A program made the translations under genes and the position numbers. The notes under the pieces are model-generated. The model was not told the origin of the DNA. It saw nothing but the letters and a program-made list of their open reading frames with translations, and ran no database searches. Shown here piece by piece: positions 10,123 to 20,415 of a DNA stretch of 64,000 bases (within the stretch, counting starts at the first letter, position 1; each line of letters starts with the position of its first letter). This stretch comes from Anditalea andensis (lineage in GTDB: Bacteria; Bacteroidota; Bacteroidia; Cytophagales; Cyclobacteriaceae). Location of the stretch: the NCBI RefSeq assembly GCF_000714815.1, contig NZ_JMIH01000024.1, forward strand, positions 186,001-250,000. Direction: 5' to 3'.

Positions 10123-11210
10123 ACATTTTGATCGCTCCCAATGCTTTTAAAGGCACGATGACTGCGGAGGAAGCCGCTCAGATCATAAAGGAAGCCATTT
10201 GTCAAATTCTTCCAGATGATGATTTTATACTATGTCCCATTGCCGACGGAGGTGATGGGACAAGTTTTTTATTGGCCAAAGCTATGGACATGCCACTCAT
10301 TCATCTCATGGCGCTAGATGCCATTGGTAGACCATTGCCTGGATATCTTGTCATAAGCAAAGATGGATCTAGGGCCATCATGGATGTATCGACTGTATCA
10401 GGGATAAGGCATCTTGCCTTAGATCACAGAGATCCTTTTTTGGCTGGAACTTATGGTACAGGGGAGATGATAGCTGCTGCCATTAGCAAAGGAGCGGCTG
10501 AAATAGTGTTGGGACTGGGAGGGACAGCCAGTATTGATATGGGAGCTGGTATTTTACGAGGCCTAGGTTTTTTGTTCTTAGATGATCATGGACGTGAAAT
10601 TCCCATGTTTTCTCCGTTTTTTATGAATAAGATCAGGTACATCCAAAGGCCCATAAAGAAACATTCAGTTAAATTTACACTGCTTTGTGATGTACATCAT
10701 TCATTTTTTGGGGATAATGGAGCTATTGCTGTTTTTGGTCCTCAGAAAGGTCTGCAGGCAGATCAAACCTTACAAATGGAAAAAAACTGTATGGAATTTT
10801 ATCATTTGCTACAGAAAAAATCAGGTAAGAAGCTGGATGATCTTCCGGGGTATGGGGCGGCAGGTGGGATAGCGTTTGGACTCAGTGCATTTTATCCAGT
10901 AGAAATTAAGAACGGCTCTGAATTCTTTTTCCATCAAGTAGGCATGGCTGATAAAGTAAGGAAGGCTGACTTGATCATCACAGGAGAAGGTAGGTACGAT
11001 ACTCAGTCTGACGAAGGTAAAGGGTGCTTTAAACTCATGCAGTTAGCAGCTAAATGGCAAAAACAAATTATTCTTATTACTTCTGGTAATGATGGGGCAG
11101 AAGGTTTTGACGACATCATACGCTTACCTTCTTTGGATGAAAGAGATGTAATACGATCAGCTAAAAATTTGCTTTATACTGCAGTCCGTGATTATTTTAA
11201 TAAAAAGTAA
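10119..11210 (+). CDS. Glycerate kinase (GlxK/GarK family)
   Basis: 363-residue cytoplasmic kinase that phosphorylates D-glycerate; this family usually makes 2-phosphoglycerate. Family motifs are NILIAPNAFKGTMTAEEAA at the N-terminus, CPIADGGDGTS, GLGGTASIDMGAGILRGLG and ITGEGRYDTQSDEGKG near the C-terminus. It starts inside the stop region of the AGCS symporter gene (ATGA overlap). Together the pair could link uptake of a small amino acid to the serine - hydroxypyruvate - glycerate route; that link is an inference from context. Confidence 0.93.
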   Translation: MNILIAPNAFKGTMTAEEAAQIIKEAICQILPDDDFILCPIADGGDGTSFLLAKAMDMPLIHLMALDAIGRPLPGYLVISKDGSRAIMDVSTVSGIRHLALDHRDPFLAGTYGTGEMIAAAISKGAAEIVLGLGGTASIDMGAGILRGLGFLFLDDHGREIPMFSPFFMNKIRYIQRPIKKHSVKFTLLCDVHHSFFGDNGAIAVFGPQKGLQADQTLQMEKNCMEFYHLLQKKSGKKLDDLPGYGAAGGIAFGLSAFYPVEIKNGSEFFFHQVGMADKVRKADLIITGEGRYDTQSDEGKGCFKLMQLAAKWQKQIILITSGNDGAEGFDDIIRLPSLDERDVIRSAKNLLYTAVRDYFNKK

Positions 11211-11242
11211 GATTAAACAGCCGGAATGCAGTAACAATGAAA

Positions 11243-11261
11243 GGGGTAAGATAATTACCCC
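11243..11261. terminator. Possible bidirectional terminator between convergent genes
   Basis: A 7-bp stem GGGGTAA / TTACCCC with a 5-nt loop sits between the convergent glycerate kinase and NTF2-like genes. A pyrimidine-rich stretch follows on the plus strand. Short and only moderately convincing. Confidence 0.35.
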
Positions 11262-11290
11262 CCTCCATTTTCCTTTTAAATGTATTGAAT

Positions 11291-11725
11291 TCAATCCAGA
11301 GGTTTGATGAAATATACCTCTGCTATCTTATCTCCTTTGATTTTATATATGGCTATAGCTTTAGCAGGTTCTTCACCGGTCACCCTGGTCACTTCCTCTT
11401 GATCTATGACCGTATTGCCCTGTACTATTCTGTTTACTAGGGTCACATGCAGATCGGGTGTCATTCCAAAATATCTGGCATACTGGTCTCTCATGGGGGC
11501 CTTACCTTCATAAAGCAGTCTATCCGGAAATTGATAAACTTTTACATCATCGCTATATGGAATCATAAAAGCATCAATGTCCCTGTTATTATAAGCATCC
11601 AACTGCTCTTGTGCAAGGCTTCTGGCAGTCTTTTCCTGATCCGAAAGCCCTATAACCTCAGCCTGCTGGGCGATGGTATCAAATGAAGCTATGCCCATAG
11701 CGAGCAAAAATATTAACTTTTTCAT
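11291..11725 (-). CDS. Secreted NTF2/SnoaL-like protein
   Basis: 144-residue protein with a signal peptide (about residues 1-19, cleavage near IAQ-Q) followed by one NTF2-like alpha+beta domain. The domain pattern is SLAQEQLDAYNNRDIDAFM, then YSDDVKVYQFP, then paired strands ending in KGDKIAEVYFIKP. Family members range from steroid-type isomerases to non-catalytic binding proteins, so no reaction can be assigned. It lies 10 nt downstream of the quinone oxidoreductase on the same strand and is probably co-transcribed with it. Confidence 0.75.
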   Translation of the reverse strand: MKKLIFLLAMGIASFDTIAQQAEVIGLSDQEKTARSLAQEQLDAYNNRDIDAFMIPYSDDVKVYQFPDRLLYEGKAPMRDQYARYFGMTPDLHVTLVNRIVQGNTVIDQEEVTRVTGEEPAKAIAIYKIKGDKIAEVYFIKPLD

Positions 11726-11735
11726 AATCCTAAAT

Positions 11736-12716
11736 TTATTTTAGCAGCAATAATATTTTTCCGATATGTTCAGAGCTTTCCATTAAAAGATGGGCTTTAG
11801 GCGCATCGGCCAAGGGAAATGACTTATATATGACAGGTTTGATCTTTTTTGGGAACAAAGGCCATATTTGGTCTTTCAGCGATTGGGCTATATGTCCCTT
11901 ATAGTCGGCTGACTGTGCCCTAAGCGTTGAGCCAGTTAGGGTCAACCTATTTTTCATGATATGAACTAGATCTACCTCTGCTATTTTACCTTTCATAGCA
12001 TTTATCATGACCAATCTTCCAAAGGGTTTAAGTAAATTCAAATTCTTGCCAGTGTATTCACCTCCAACCATATCCAATACAATATCGATTCCCTGACTTT
12101 CGGTTAATTTACTCAACTCTTGTTTAAAATCTTTTTTCTTGTAATTTATAGCAATATCTGCACCGAGATCAAGACATGCCCTACATTTTTCATCAGTTCC
12201 TGCTGTGACATATACATTACCTCCCATGGCTTTTATCATTTGAATACCTGTCACACCAATACCGCTGCTGCCTCCATGGATGAGTACTGTCTCACCTGAT
12301 GAAAACTTCGCAATATCAAAAACATTGTTCCACACTGTAAAAAATGTTTCGGGCAGTGAAGCTGCTTCCTGAAGGCTGATTCCTTTTGGAACCAATAAGC
12401 ACTGTTGGTATGGTGCTACTACATATTCAGCATAACCTCCTCCTGCTAATAGTGCACACACCTCATCCCCCACATTAAAACCTTTAGTATTTGGACCTAA
12501 TTGGGAGACGATTCCGGCTACCTCTAATCCTGGAATGTCGGGTGGGACACCTATTGGTGCAGGATATTTACCCTTTCTTTGTGCTATATCCGGTCTATTC
12601 ACTCCGGCTGCTACTACTTCAATCAAAACTTCCCCAGTCCCTGGGAGGGGCATTTTTACTTCTCTTAACTGTAATACTCCTGGATCCCCAGGTTCGTTTA
12701 TTACAATGGCTTTCAT
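11736..12716 (-). CDS. Zinc-independent NAD(P)H-quinone oxidoreductase (PIG3-like MDR)
   Basis: 326-residue medium-chain dehydrogenase/reductase of the quinone oxidoreductase group, reducing quinones or reactive enals with NADPH. The start MKAIVINEPGDPGVLQLREV (ATG at 12716) fits the family better than the ATG 12 nt upstream at 12728. Visible features are the GroES-like N-terminal half with PDIPGLEVAGIV, the nucleotide-binding HGGSSGIGVTGIQMIKAMG and VLDMVGGEY. The catalytic-zinc cysteines of alcohol dehydrogenases are absent. It resembles the PIG3/TP53I3 branch. It leads a two-gene minus-strand unit with the NTF2-like gene. Confidence 0.9.
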   Translation of the reverse strand: MKAIVINEPGDPGVLQLREVKMPLPGTGEVLIEVVAAGVNRPDIAQRKGKYPAPIGVPPDIPGLEVAGIVSQLGPNTKGFNVGDEVCALLAGGGYAEYVVAPYQQCLLVPKGISLQEAASLPETFFTVWNNVFDIAKFSSGETVLIHGGSSGIGVTGIQMIKAMGGNVYVTAGTDEKCRACLDLGADIAINYKKKDFKQELSKLTESQGIDIVLDMVGGEYTGKNLNLLKPFGRLVMINAMKGKIAEVDLVHIMKNRLTLTGSTLRAQSADYKGHIAQSLKDQIWPLFPKKIKPVIYKSFPLADAPKAHLLMESSEHIGKILLLLK

Positions 12717-12728
12717 GATAGGTATCAT

Positions 12729-13105
12729 ATATATAGTAAAACATCTTCTTTTTGTTCTAGAAAGTATTTAGTACCCGACGTATAAGGTATCCTTTGGTTA
12801 ATCGAAAGATAACATATTGTAAAAATCTAGTGTCCAAAACTAAGTTTAAAACTATTTTAATGAAATATATTTTAATCTTTTGATAAAAATCATCCTTTTA
12901 ATAATTGATAATAAGTAGGAAGTAATGGAGGATTTCTGTCAGTAAAATGAAACTTTTAATATCAATTTATCAAAATATATTCTTTTAATTAATATATAGC
13001 AATGCTTAACTATTGGTATAAGTTGTTTTGACAGAAAAAAATATTGTCAAAACCGTCAATAATAATATATTTGTTATATAAATTTTTACTCAAAATAGCT
13101 GACAT
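12729..13105. other. AT-rich intergenic region between divergent genes
   Basis: 377 nt separating the quinone oxidoreductase (minus) from the membrane pyrophosphatase (plus). Apart from the hppA promoter candidate at 13043-13073 I see no gene, RNA motif or repeat here. Confidence 0.6.
13043..13073 (+). promoter_or_regulatory. Probable hppA promoter
   Basis: A Bacteroidota-type promoter: ATTG at 13043-13046 (-33 element), a 19-nt spacer and TATATTTG at 13066-13073 (exact TAnnTTTG, -7 element). Transcription would begin about 25-30 nt before the hppA ATG. Confidence 0.6.
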
Positions 13106-15319
13106 ATGGAAGATGTATTTATTTACTTGGTCCCAGTATTTGGGATTTTGGGGCTTATTGTCATGGCCATCAAATCACGGTGGGTAATCAGACAGGAAAC
13201 AGGTGATCCGAATATGGTGGAATTGGCAGAACATATCGCTAAGGGAGCCATGGCATTTTTAAAAGCTGAATGGAAAGTATTGATTTATTTCGTCATTATA
13301 GCAGGATTGATCCTTGCTTGGTCAGGAACCCTGGTGCCGAATTCATCTTGGATCATTGCTGTTTCATTTGTCATCGGGGCGGTACTTTCCGCATTTGCAG
13401 GCTATATAGGAATGAACATCGCCACAAAGGCCAATGTGCGGACTACCCAGGCTGCCAAAACAAGTTTAAGGCAGGCATTGCATGTTTCTTTTACAGGAGG
13501 ATCTGTCATGGGACTGGGTGTGGCAGGTCTAGCCGTCCTGGGCATGGGATCTTTATTTATAGTGTTTTATAATATGTTTGTGGTATCAGCAGGTGGCGAT
13601 ATCAACGGGATAGAAATGGAAACTGCTCTTGAAGTATTGGCTGGATTTTCTTTAGGGGCAGAATCTATAGCATTATTTGCCAGGGTGGGTGGTGGTATCT
13701 ATACCAAAGCTGCAGATGTAGGTGCTGATTTGGTAGGAAAAGTAGAGGCGGGCATACCTGAAGATGATGTCCGCAACCCAGCTACGATAGCAGATAATGT
13801 AGGAGACAATGTGGGAGATGTGGCCGGAATGGGAGCTGATCTTTTTGGGTCATATGTAGCGACTATATTAGCATCCATGGTTTTAGGGAGAGAGATTATT
13901 TCCAATGACAATATGGGAGGTCTGGCCCCGATCCTACTTCCTCTGGTTATAGCGGGATTGGGACTAATGTTTTCCATTTTGGGGACTTTTTTTGTTAAAA
14001 TCACTAAGGATACCGACAGCGTACAAAATGCGCTCAATATGGGAAATTGGATTTCAATCCTATTGACAGTAGGAGCCTCTTTTTTTCTTATTGATTACAT
14101 GTTTCCAGAGGGTAATCTGAGTCTGGTGCGTGATCCTGCGGTTACTTTTACAAAGATGGGAATATTTGGAGCGGTATTTATAGGTCTGGTGGTAGGAGCA
14201 TTAATGAGCATTATTACTGAATATTATACCGCGATGGGAAAGATGCCAGTGAATTCTATTATCAAACAATCGGGTACAGGCCATGCCACCAATATCATCG
14301 GCGGACTTTCAGTAGGGATGGAGTCCACTGTGCTTCCCATATTGGTATTGGCGGCAGGTATTTATACCTCTTTTATGGCTGCGGGATTATATGGAGTGGC
14401 CATAGCTGCAGCGGGAATGATGGCTACTACCGCTATGCAGCTGGCCATAGATGCATTTGGCCCTATAGCAGATAATGCAGGAGGTATCGCAGAAATGTCC
14501 GGGCTACCAAAAGAAGTAAGAGAAAGAACAGATATCCTGGATGCAGTAGGGAATACAACTGCAGCTGCGGGCAAAGGGTTTGCTATAGCATCTGCAGCAT
14601 TGACGGCACTGGCCCTCTTTGCTGCTTATGTGGGGCTGGCAGGTATTACGTCTATAGATATATATAAAGCTGATGTCTTGGCGGGGCTTTTTGTAGGGGC
14701 CATGATACCCTTTATATTTTCCTCACTATGTATAGCTGCCGTGGGAAGGGCTGCTATGGATATGGTGAATGAAGTAAGGAGGCAGTTTAAAGAGATACCA
14801 GGGATTATGGATTATACCGGCAAGCCAGAATATGATAAGTGTGTGGAGATTTCCACCAAGGCCTCTATCCGTGAAATGATTGCCCCAGGTGCTATAGCTT
14901 TGTTGGTTCCTATTCTTGTAGGATTCATTTTTGGGCCAGAGGTTCTGGGTGGCGTACTGGCTGGGGTGACGGTGTCAGGGGTACTGATGGGTATATTCCA
15001 AAACAATGCTGGAGGTGCTTGGGACAATGCTAAAAAATCATTCGAAAAAGGAGTCATGATTGATGGTGTGATGCAGTATAAAGGTTCCGAGGCACATAAA
15101 GCGTCGGTTACCGGAGATACAGTAGGGGACCCATTTAAAGATACATCAGGTCCTTCCATGAACATCCTTATCAAACTGATGTCCATTGTGGCTTTGGTGA
15201 TTGCACCGCATATTTCTGTTAATCCTACACATAACTTGCCTGAAGAAGGTATAGTGCAGGTTAATAAAGTAGAGCTAAAACGGCATGATTTAAATGTGGA
15301 AATAATTGAAGTTAAGTAA
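13106..15319 (+). CDS. hppA: Membrane-bound, K+-dependent ion-pumping pyrophosphatase
   Basis: 737-residue integral membrane protein (about 16 helices) that couples pyrophosphate hydrolysis to H+ and/or Na+ export across the inner membrane. Substrate-binding motifs are intact: [11 protein letters not shown] (about 202-212) and [18 protein letters not shown]. The sequence [10 protein letters not shown] (482-491) has Ala486 and Gly489 where K+-independent enzymes have Lys and Thr, which places it in the K+-dependent class by the published residue rule. Whether it pumps Na+, H+ or both cannot be decided by eye. It has a candidate promoter and a clear terminator, so it is monocistronic. Confidence 0.95.
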   Translation: MEDVFIYLVPVFGILGLIVMAIKSRWVIRQETGDPNMVELAEHIAKGAMAFLKAEWKVLIYFVIIAGLILAWSGTLVPNSSWIIAVSFVIGAVLSAFAGYIGMNIATKANVRTTQAAKTSLRQALHVSFTGGSVMGLGVAGLAVLGMGSLFIVFYNMFVVSAGGDINGIEMETALEVLAGFSLGAESIALFARVGGGIYTKAADVGADLVGKVEAGIPEDDVRNPATIADNVGDNVGDVAGMGADLFGSYVATILASMVLGREIISNDNMGGLAPILLPLVIAGLGLMFSILGTFFVKITKDTDSVQNALNMGNWISILLTVGASFFLIDYMFPEGNLSLVRDPAVTFTKMGIFGAVFIGLVVGALMSIITEYYTAMGKMPVNSIIKQSGTGHATNIIGGLSVGMESTVLPILVLAAGIYTSFMAAGLYGVAIAAAGMMATTAMQLAIDAFGPIADNAGGIAEMSGLPKEVRERTDILDAVGNTTAAAGKGFAIASAALTALALFAAYVGLAGITSIDIYKADVLAGLFVGAMIPFIFSSLCIAAVGRAAMDMVNEVRRQFKEIPGIMDYTGKPEYDKCVEISTKASIREMIAPGAIALLVPILVGFIFGPEVLGGVLAGVTVSGVLMGIFQNNAGGAWDNAKKSFEKGVMIDGVMQYKGSEAHKASVTGDTVGDPFKDTSGPSMNILIKLMSIVALVIAPHISVNPTHNLPEEGIVQVNKVELKRHDLNVEIIEVK

Positions 15320-15335
15320 AGAGGCAGATTTAAAT

Positions 15336-15369
15336 AAAAACCAGTTGTTATAATAGAAACTGGTTTTTT
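15336..15369 (+). terminator. Terminator after hppA
   Basis: An 11-bp stem (AAAAACCAGTT / AACTGGTTTTT) with an 11-nt loop, running into T residues, 16 nt after the stop. Confidence 0.85.
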
Positions 15370-15751
15370 AATGATAAATTTTTTAAAGCAACAATAATTG
15401 TCCTTATTTTCATAAAAATAAGCTATAGATCTAAAGATAGTTTTTAATTTTTAATTAAGGTTATTTTTAATATATAATTTGGCTTGATATGCTTAGTATC
15501 TTTATTTAGTTCCTATAGTAGGTATTTTTTAGAATACATATTTTTAAAGGAGTACTTTGATATTAAAAAAAAATAACCAAATTTGAGATTATCTTCTTAA
15601 AGTTTCTTAAAAATTTAGTAGAAGTCAAATGCTTATTAATACAGGCCTTTAAGCCTTACACGCCCTCAATAACCTAATACCACTGATACTATTACCTATA
15701 CTAATATCTTTCTAATCAATAATATATGTTGTACGCTAAAACAAGAAATAC
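15370..15751. other. Leader region upstream of susC
   Basis: About 380 nt of very AT-rich DNA between the hppA terminator and susC. It must carry the susCD promoter, but I found no exact TAnnTTTG box with good spacing. No ORF, tRNA or strong hairpin is visible. Confidence 0.5.
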
Positions 15752-18700
15752 ATGATGAAAAACTTTACAAATTCAGTCCTTCTACTGTTGATGTTACTGA
15801 TATCGGTGCCGCTTATGGCTCAGCAAAGCGTAAGGGGAACAGTTACATCCCAAGAGGACGGAGGACCACTACCTGGTGTGAATGTGGTCATACAGGGAAC
15901 CACCACGGGTACCGTGACAGATTTAGATGGTAATTATAGTATAGAGGTACCACCGGGAAACCAGACATTGGAATTTTCTTTTATGGGCTTTGCGAGGCAA
16001 AGAGTTTCAGTGCGGAATAGAAACACAATAAATATAATAATGGAACCAGATGCTTCTCAACTTGGAGAAGTTGTGGTAACAGCCTTGGGTATTGAGAGAA
16101 ATGAGAAATCATTAGGGTATTCCACCCAAAGGGTAGGGTCTGAAGAACTAAATGTCAATAGAGAAGTAAATGTAGTAAATGCATTGCAGGGGAAAATAGC
16201 CGGGGTTTCCATTAATGCTACAGGAGGAGCTCCCGGTCAAGGATCAAATATTCAAATCAGGGGTGTCAATTCCATTGACCCAGGAAGGAATAACCAACCA
16301 TTATTCGTCATAGATGGCGTATTAATGGATAATAGTACATCAACTTTTGGAAGTGGGGCAGAATTAAGAGGTATGTCAAATAGAGGTGCAGATATCAATC
16401 CAGATGATATAGAATCAATAAACGTATTGAAAGGAGGGGCCGCTACAGCTTTATATGGCCTTCGTGGAGCAAATGGTGTAGTAGTGATTACTACTAAAAG
16501 CGGCCAGGAAGGAGAGCTGAGAGTAAACCTTTCAAGTACAGTTGGCTTTGAAACCGTAAATAAATATCCTGATATCCAAGATACCTATACGCAAGGTTGG
16601 AAAAATGAATATGATCCGGAAAGTTTTTGGCCTTCATGGGGACCTACTGTGGCTGAAGCAAGACAAATAGATCCAACCCATCCCGAACGATTGTACAGAC
16701 ATGTGGAGGATGCCTTTACTACTGGTACGCAGATCAGGAATAATGTTTCTGTTACAGGTGGAGGTAAAGCTGTTACCTTCTTAGCCTCTTTAAGCCAATT
16801 AGACCAAAAAGGTATGCTACCTGGCACTGATTTTAGTAGGTATCAAGCGAGATTAAATACCACTTTTAAAATAAGTGAGGTATTGTCTGGTGGTTTGAAT
16901 ACTAGTTTTACCAATTCCGGTGGATATAGGTATAATGCCATCCGATATAATGAACAATTGACTTACTGGTCTCCGAGGCATAATATTCGGGATTATAGAG
17001 AACCTGACGGAACAATGAGATCCTATGGAGGCACTACCAATCCAATGTATGTAGCTAATACGAATAGACTAAAAGATGATGTAAACCGTTTTATAGCCAG
17101 TGCCAATTTATCTTATCAGCCTACCAGTTGGCTGGATTTCTCTTTTAGAGCAGGTGTAGATACTTATACAGAGAACAGGTTACGTACTGCACCAGGCTTT
17201 AGAGGTTTGGAAGGAGAAAGGTTAGTAAATGAAAATGGAGCATTTGGCGCCCCTGGGCAAGGACTTTTATTTGATTACAATACCAGATTCAGAACTTTCA
17301 ATACCACATTTATAGTAAGTGGTAACCATTCATTCAATAATGGCCTTAATGCTACCTTGAGACTTGGAAATGAATTGTATGATAGGAGAATTGATAATAG
17401 CGGAATAGAAGGAGCTGACCTGACAGTGCCTGAATGGTTTAATCTGGGCAATGCAAATATTCTAAATGCAATTCAAAACAATAGTCAATACAGATTGTTG
17501 GGAACATTTGCTGAATTGGCATTGGATTACAAAGATTTTCTATACCTGACCTTTACTGGAAGGAATGATATTACGTCATCTCTGATGGCGCCAAATAATT
17601 CCTTTTTCTATCCATCTGCCAGCTTGAGTTATGTGTTTTCAGAGACTTTTGATCTTCCATCCGTATTTGAAAGTGGTAGATTTAAATTCTCATATGCTGA
17701 AATAGGTAAGGATGCGGCAGAATATTCTACAAGCGGAGGTTTTGCATCTTATACTCAATTACCTACTGGATTCACAGGATTTACCAGGCCGGCATTATTG
17801 GGAGATCCGAATCTAAGACCTGAATTCACGCAGACTTTCGAATCTGGTATAGAGCTGGCTTTCTTAAAAAACAGATTAAATTTAGATGTTACCGTATATG
17901 ATGCAGTCAGCAAAGATCAAATCATTAGAGTACCAGTTTCTGCTGCCACTGGATATATAACAGCTGCGGTAAATGCCGGCTCCATGAGAAATCGGGGACT
18001 TGAAATTACAGTATCAGGAACTCCTGTAGTATCTACGGATTTTTCATGGAATACCTCATTTAATTGGTCAGCTAACAGGAATAAAGTATTGGAGATAAGG
18101 GATGATCTATCTGAAATCAACATAGCTTCCCAATCTGGTTATGTAGGCGCCACCGTTACTATGAAGTTGATACCTGGACAGCCATATGGTGCTTTATTTG
18201 GAACAGTCTTTCAGAGAGATTATGGTGATGATACACCAGATCCTATAGAGGTGGATACTTCTAGGCCAATTGTAATTGGAGCTAACGGCTTCCCTGTTCG
18301 AGAACCTATATCGGTGCAGAAAAAGATAGGTGATTCACAGCCGGACTGGATCGCAGGATGGAATAACACTTTTAATTACAGAAATTTTTCTTTAAATATT
18401 CTTTTTGATGCGAGGGTAGGCCAGGATAGGTATAATCAACTTGCAAATTTTTATTCTGCTTTTGGTATATCTTCTATTACCGAAAACAGGAATGATTATG
18501 TGGTTTTTGATGGTGTACTAGCGGATGGCTCACGTAATGAACAACAAGTGTGGCTAGGACAAGGGGTGGATCCAATACATAACAGGGATTATGGTGACGG
18601 TTATTACCGGTTACATTACCGGGGAGTTTCAGAAAATTTCATTGAAGATGCGTCATGGGTCAGGTTAAGGTCGCTTTCATTAATGTATAGATTGCCTCAA

Positions 18701-18895
18701 TCTTTAATACCAGCCAGAGCTTTAAAGAATGCAAGTATCAGTTTTACGGGTAATAATTTATGGTTATGGACTAAGTACTCAGGGTTTGATCCGGAAAGTA
18801 GTTCATTTGCTGCCGGCACGAATGTAGACGGATTTGCCGGGTTTACTTATCCTGGTGTAAGAAGTTATTTGGTCACCTTGAATGTTGGATTTTAA
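15752..18895 (+). CDS. SusC/RagA-type TonB-dependent outer-membrane transporter
   Basis: 1047-residue outer-membrane importer of the SusC family, driven by TonB. A signal peptide (about residues 1-24, ending LMAQ-Q) is followed by a carboxypeptidase-D-like domain (about 25-105, with VRGTVTSQEDGGPLPGVNVV and GNYSIEVPPGNQTLEFSFMG). Then come a plug (about 115-245, with VNALQGKIAGVSI, IQIRGVNSI, ADINPDDIESINVLKGGAA and LYGLRGANGVVVITTK) and a 22-strand barrel ending in VTLNVGF. Two tandem ATGs (15752, 15755) are possible starts. The SusD partner starts 13 nt downstream. The following genes encode peptide hydrolases, so peptides rather than glycans are the likely cargo (inference). Confidence 0.95.
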   Translation: MMKNFTNSVLLLLMLLISVPLMAQQSVRGTVTSQEDGGPLPGVNVVIQGTTTGTVTDLDGNYSIEVPPGNQTLEFSFMGFARQRVSVRNRNTINIIMEPDASQLGEVVVTALGIERNEKSLGYSTQRVGSEELNVNREVNVVNALQGKIAGVSINATGGAPGQGSNIQIRGVNSIDPGRNNQPLFVIDGVLMDNSTSTFGSGAELRGMSNRGADINPDDIESINVLKGGAATALYGLRGANGVVVITTKSGQEGELRVNLSSTVGFETVNKYPDIQDTYTQGWKNEYDPESFWPSWGPTVAEARQIDPTHPERLYRHVEDAFTTGTQIRNNVSVTGGGKAVTFLASLSQLDQKGMLPGTDFSRYQARLNTTFKISEVLSGGLNTSFTNSGGYRYNAIRYNEQLTYWSPRHNIRDYREPDGTMRSYGGTTNPMYVANTNRLKDDVNRFIASANLSYQPTSWLDFSFRAGVDTYTENRLRTAPGFRGLEGERLVNENGAFGAPGQGLLFDYNTRFRTFNTTFIVSGNHSFNNGLNATLRLGNELYDRRIDNSGIEGADLTVPEWFNLGNANILNAIQNNSQYRLLGTFAELALDYKDFLYLTFTGRNDITSSLMAPNNSFFYPSASLSYVFSETFDLPSVFESGRFKFSYAEIGKDAAEYSTSGGFASYTQLPTGFTGFTRPALLGDPNLRPEFTQTFESGIELAFLKNRLNLDVTVYDAVSKDQIIRVPVSAATGYITAAVNAGSMRNRGLEITVSGTPVVSTDFSWNTSFNWSANRNKVLEIRDDLSEINIASQSGYVGATVTMKLIPGQPYGALFGTVFQRDYGDDTPDPIEVDTSRPIVIGANGFPVREPISVQKKIGDSQPDWIAGWNNTFNYRNFSLNILFDARVGQDRYNQLANFYSAFGISSITENRNDYVVFDGVLADGSRNEQQVWLGQGVDPIHNRDYGDGYYRLHYRGVSENFIEDASWVRLRSLSLMYRLPQSLIPARALKNASISFTGNNLWLWTKYSGFDPESSSFAAGTNVDGFAGFTYPGVRSYLVTLNVGF

Positions 18896-18908
18896 ATAAA
18901 ATTGAAAG

Positions 18909-20333
18909 ATGAAACACATAAAATATATTTACATACTTCTTTTATTTATAGGGGTTACTTCCATGATATCTGGATGTAAGGAATATTTTGATTTGAATGA
19001 AAATCCTAATTTTGTTCAAGCCCCCCCTCTAAATTCACTGCTATCTACTGTTACACATAAGACAGGTATATTTAGTAGGAATATGGCAAATATTGTGAAT
19101 AATTATTCTCAGTATATTGCCAGTCCGGTGGAATCGAGTGCTTTGGATACGTACGAGATAACTGATCAAACATCTCAATGGGACTCAGTATATAGGGCTA
19201 TGTCTGATATTTATGACATGCAGGTGTTAGCCAGGTCTGTAAATTCCACAGAGCATTTAGGCGTGGCGAATGTATTAATGGCCTATAATTTAGGGCTTAT
19301 AACTGATATTTTTGGTGCTGCTCCCTATAGTCAGGCGTTTGGGGGTTCTGTGCTTAATCCTGTTTATGATGGTGAGGAAGCTTTATATAATGAATGTTTA
19401 AACTTACTTAATGAAGCTATAGATTTACTTAACCAGGACAATTCAGCGGTAGTATTAGGCGTCAATCAGGATTTAATCCATGGAGGGAACAGATTAGCTT
19501 GGTTAAAAACAGCCAATGCCATCAAGGCCAGGTTTTTGAACAAAGTAAGTAAAAAAAGCATATATGATCCAAACGCAGTTTTATCAGCCTTAGATAATGC
19601 TTATACCTCTAATGCTGATGATGCAGGAATGGGTGTGTTTCAGGGTAACAACCCATGGGCCCAGGTGGCGATCAGTAATGCCAATGCCCTGTTGGGAGGA
19701 TGGTTATCAGATAACTTTGTTAACCATCTCAATGGTACAACGTATGGAGTATTCGATCCTAGAATCGAGCAAATTACAGATAGAACCATTCACGGAGTAT
19801 TTAAAGGTACGCGTAATGGGCAGGGTAATTTGGGACCAGCAGCCAATACCGTGAGAGATGAATCATATATAAGTGTGAATTCACCTTGGACTAGTGAGGA
19901 GTCCCCCTTATGGATAGTTACCTATGCTGAAACAAAATTCATTGAGGCAGAAGCAGCTTTTAGAACAAATGATATACCCCGTGCCTACCAGGCCTATCTT
20001 GATGGTATAGCTGCAAATATGAATAAACTGCAGGTACCCCAAGCGGCTGCCCAAGAGTATATCAATAATCCTGTAGTAAGTGTAGGGGCAAATGCTTTGA
20101 CATTGAATCTGATCTTCAAAGAAAAATATGTGACTACATATTTAAACGCAGAGGCTTGGAATGATGTCAGAAGACATGATTACCAGTATGAAAATTTCAG
20201 GATGCCCATGAATGCCCAGCTTGATACATTCATAAGAAGAATGGCTTACCCAGTAGGTGAGATTTCTAAGAATGGAACAAATGTTCCTGCAGAGGTACCT
20301 TTATCTACTAACCTGTGGTGGGACAGGCCATAA
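18909..20333 (+). CDS. SusD/RagB-family nutrient-binding lipoprotein
   Basis: 474-residue outer-membrane lipoprotein that forms the lid of the SusC importer. The lipoprotein signal ends in the lipobox MISGC with Cys23, and the acidic/charged residues right after it (CKEYFDL) fit a Bacteroidota surface-export signal. The rest shows the helical SusD-like pattern: NENPNF near the N-terminus, SQYIASPVESSALDTYE, NLGLITDIFGAAPYSQAF, the TPR-like central part with YAETKFIEAEAAFR, and WNDVRRHDY near the end. It resembles the SusD/RagB-like group often paired with peptide-type systems, but the ligand cannot be read from sequence. Confidence 0.93.
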   Translation: MKHIKYIYILLLFIGVTSMISGCKEYFDLNENPNFVQAPPLNSLLSTVTHKTGIFSRNMANIVNNYSQYIASPVESSALDTYEITDQTSQWDSVYRAMSDIYDMQVLARSVNSTEHLGVANVLMAYNLGLITDIFGAAPYSQAFGGSVLNPVYDGEEALYNECLNLLNEAIDLLNQDNSAVVLGVNQDLIHGGNRLAWLKTANAIKARFLNKVSKKSIYDPNAVLSALDNAYTSNADDAGMGVFQGNNPWAQVAISNANALLGGWLSDNFVNHLNGTTYGVFDPRIEQITDRTIHGVFKGTRNGQGNLGPAANTVRDESYISVNSPWTSEESPLWIVTYAETKFIEAEAAFRTNDIPRAYQAYLDGIAANMNKLQVPQAAAQEYINNPVVSVGANALTLNLIFKEKYVTTYLNAEAWNDVRRHDYQYENFRMPMNAQLDTFIRRMAYPVGEISKNGTNVPAEVPLSTNLWWDRP

Positions 20334-20383
20334 TAATTTCTTTATTAAATGATAATCAAAATAAAAACATAACAACTTTATAT

Positions 20384-20415
20384 AAGTCCCCTGTCTTTTA
20401 TAGGGGACTTTTTTT
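20384..20415 (+). terminator. Terminator between susD and the peptidase genes
   Basis: A 9-bp stem (AAGTCCCCT / AGGGGACTT) with a 9-nt loop and seven T residues, 50 nt after susD and only 10 nt before the ATG of the next gene. It would reduce transcription of the downstream enzymes relative to susCD. Confidence 0.85.
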
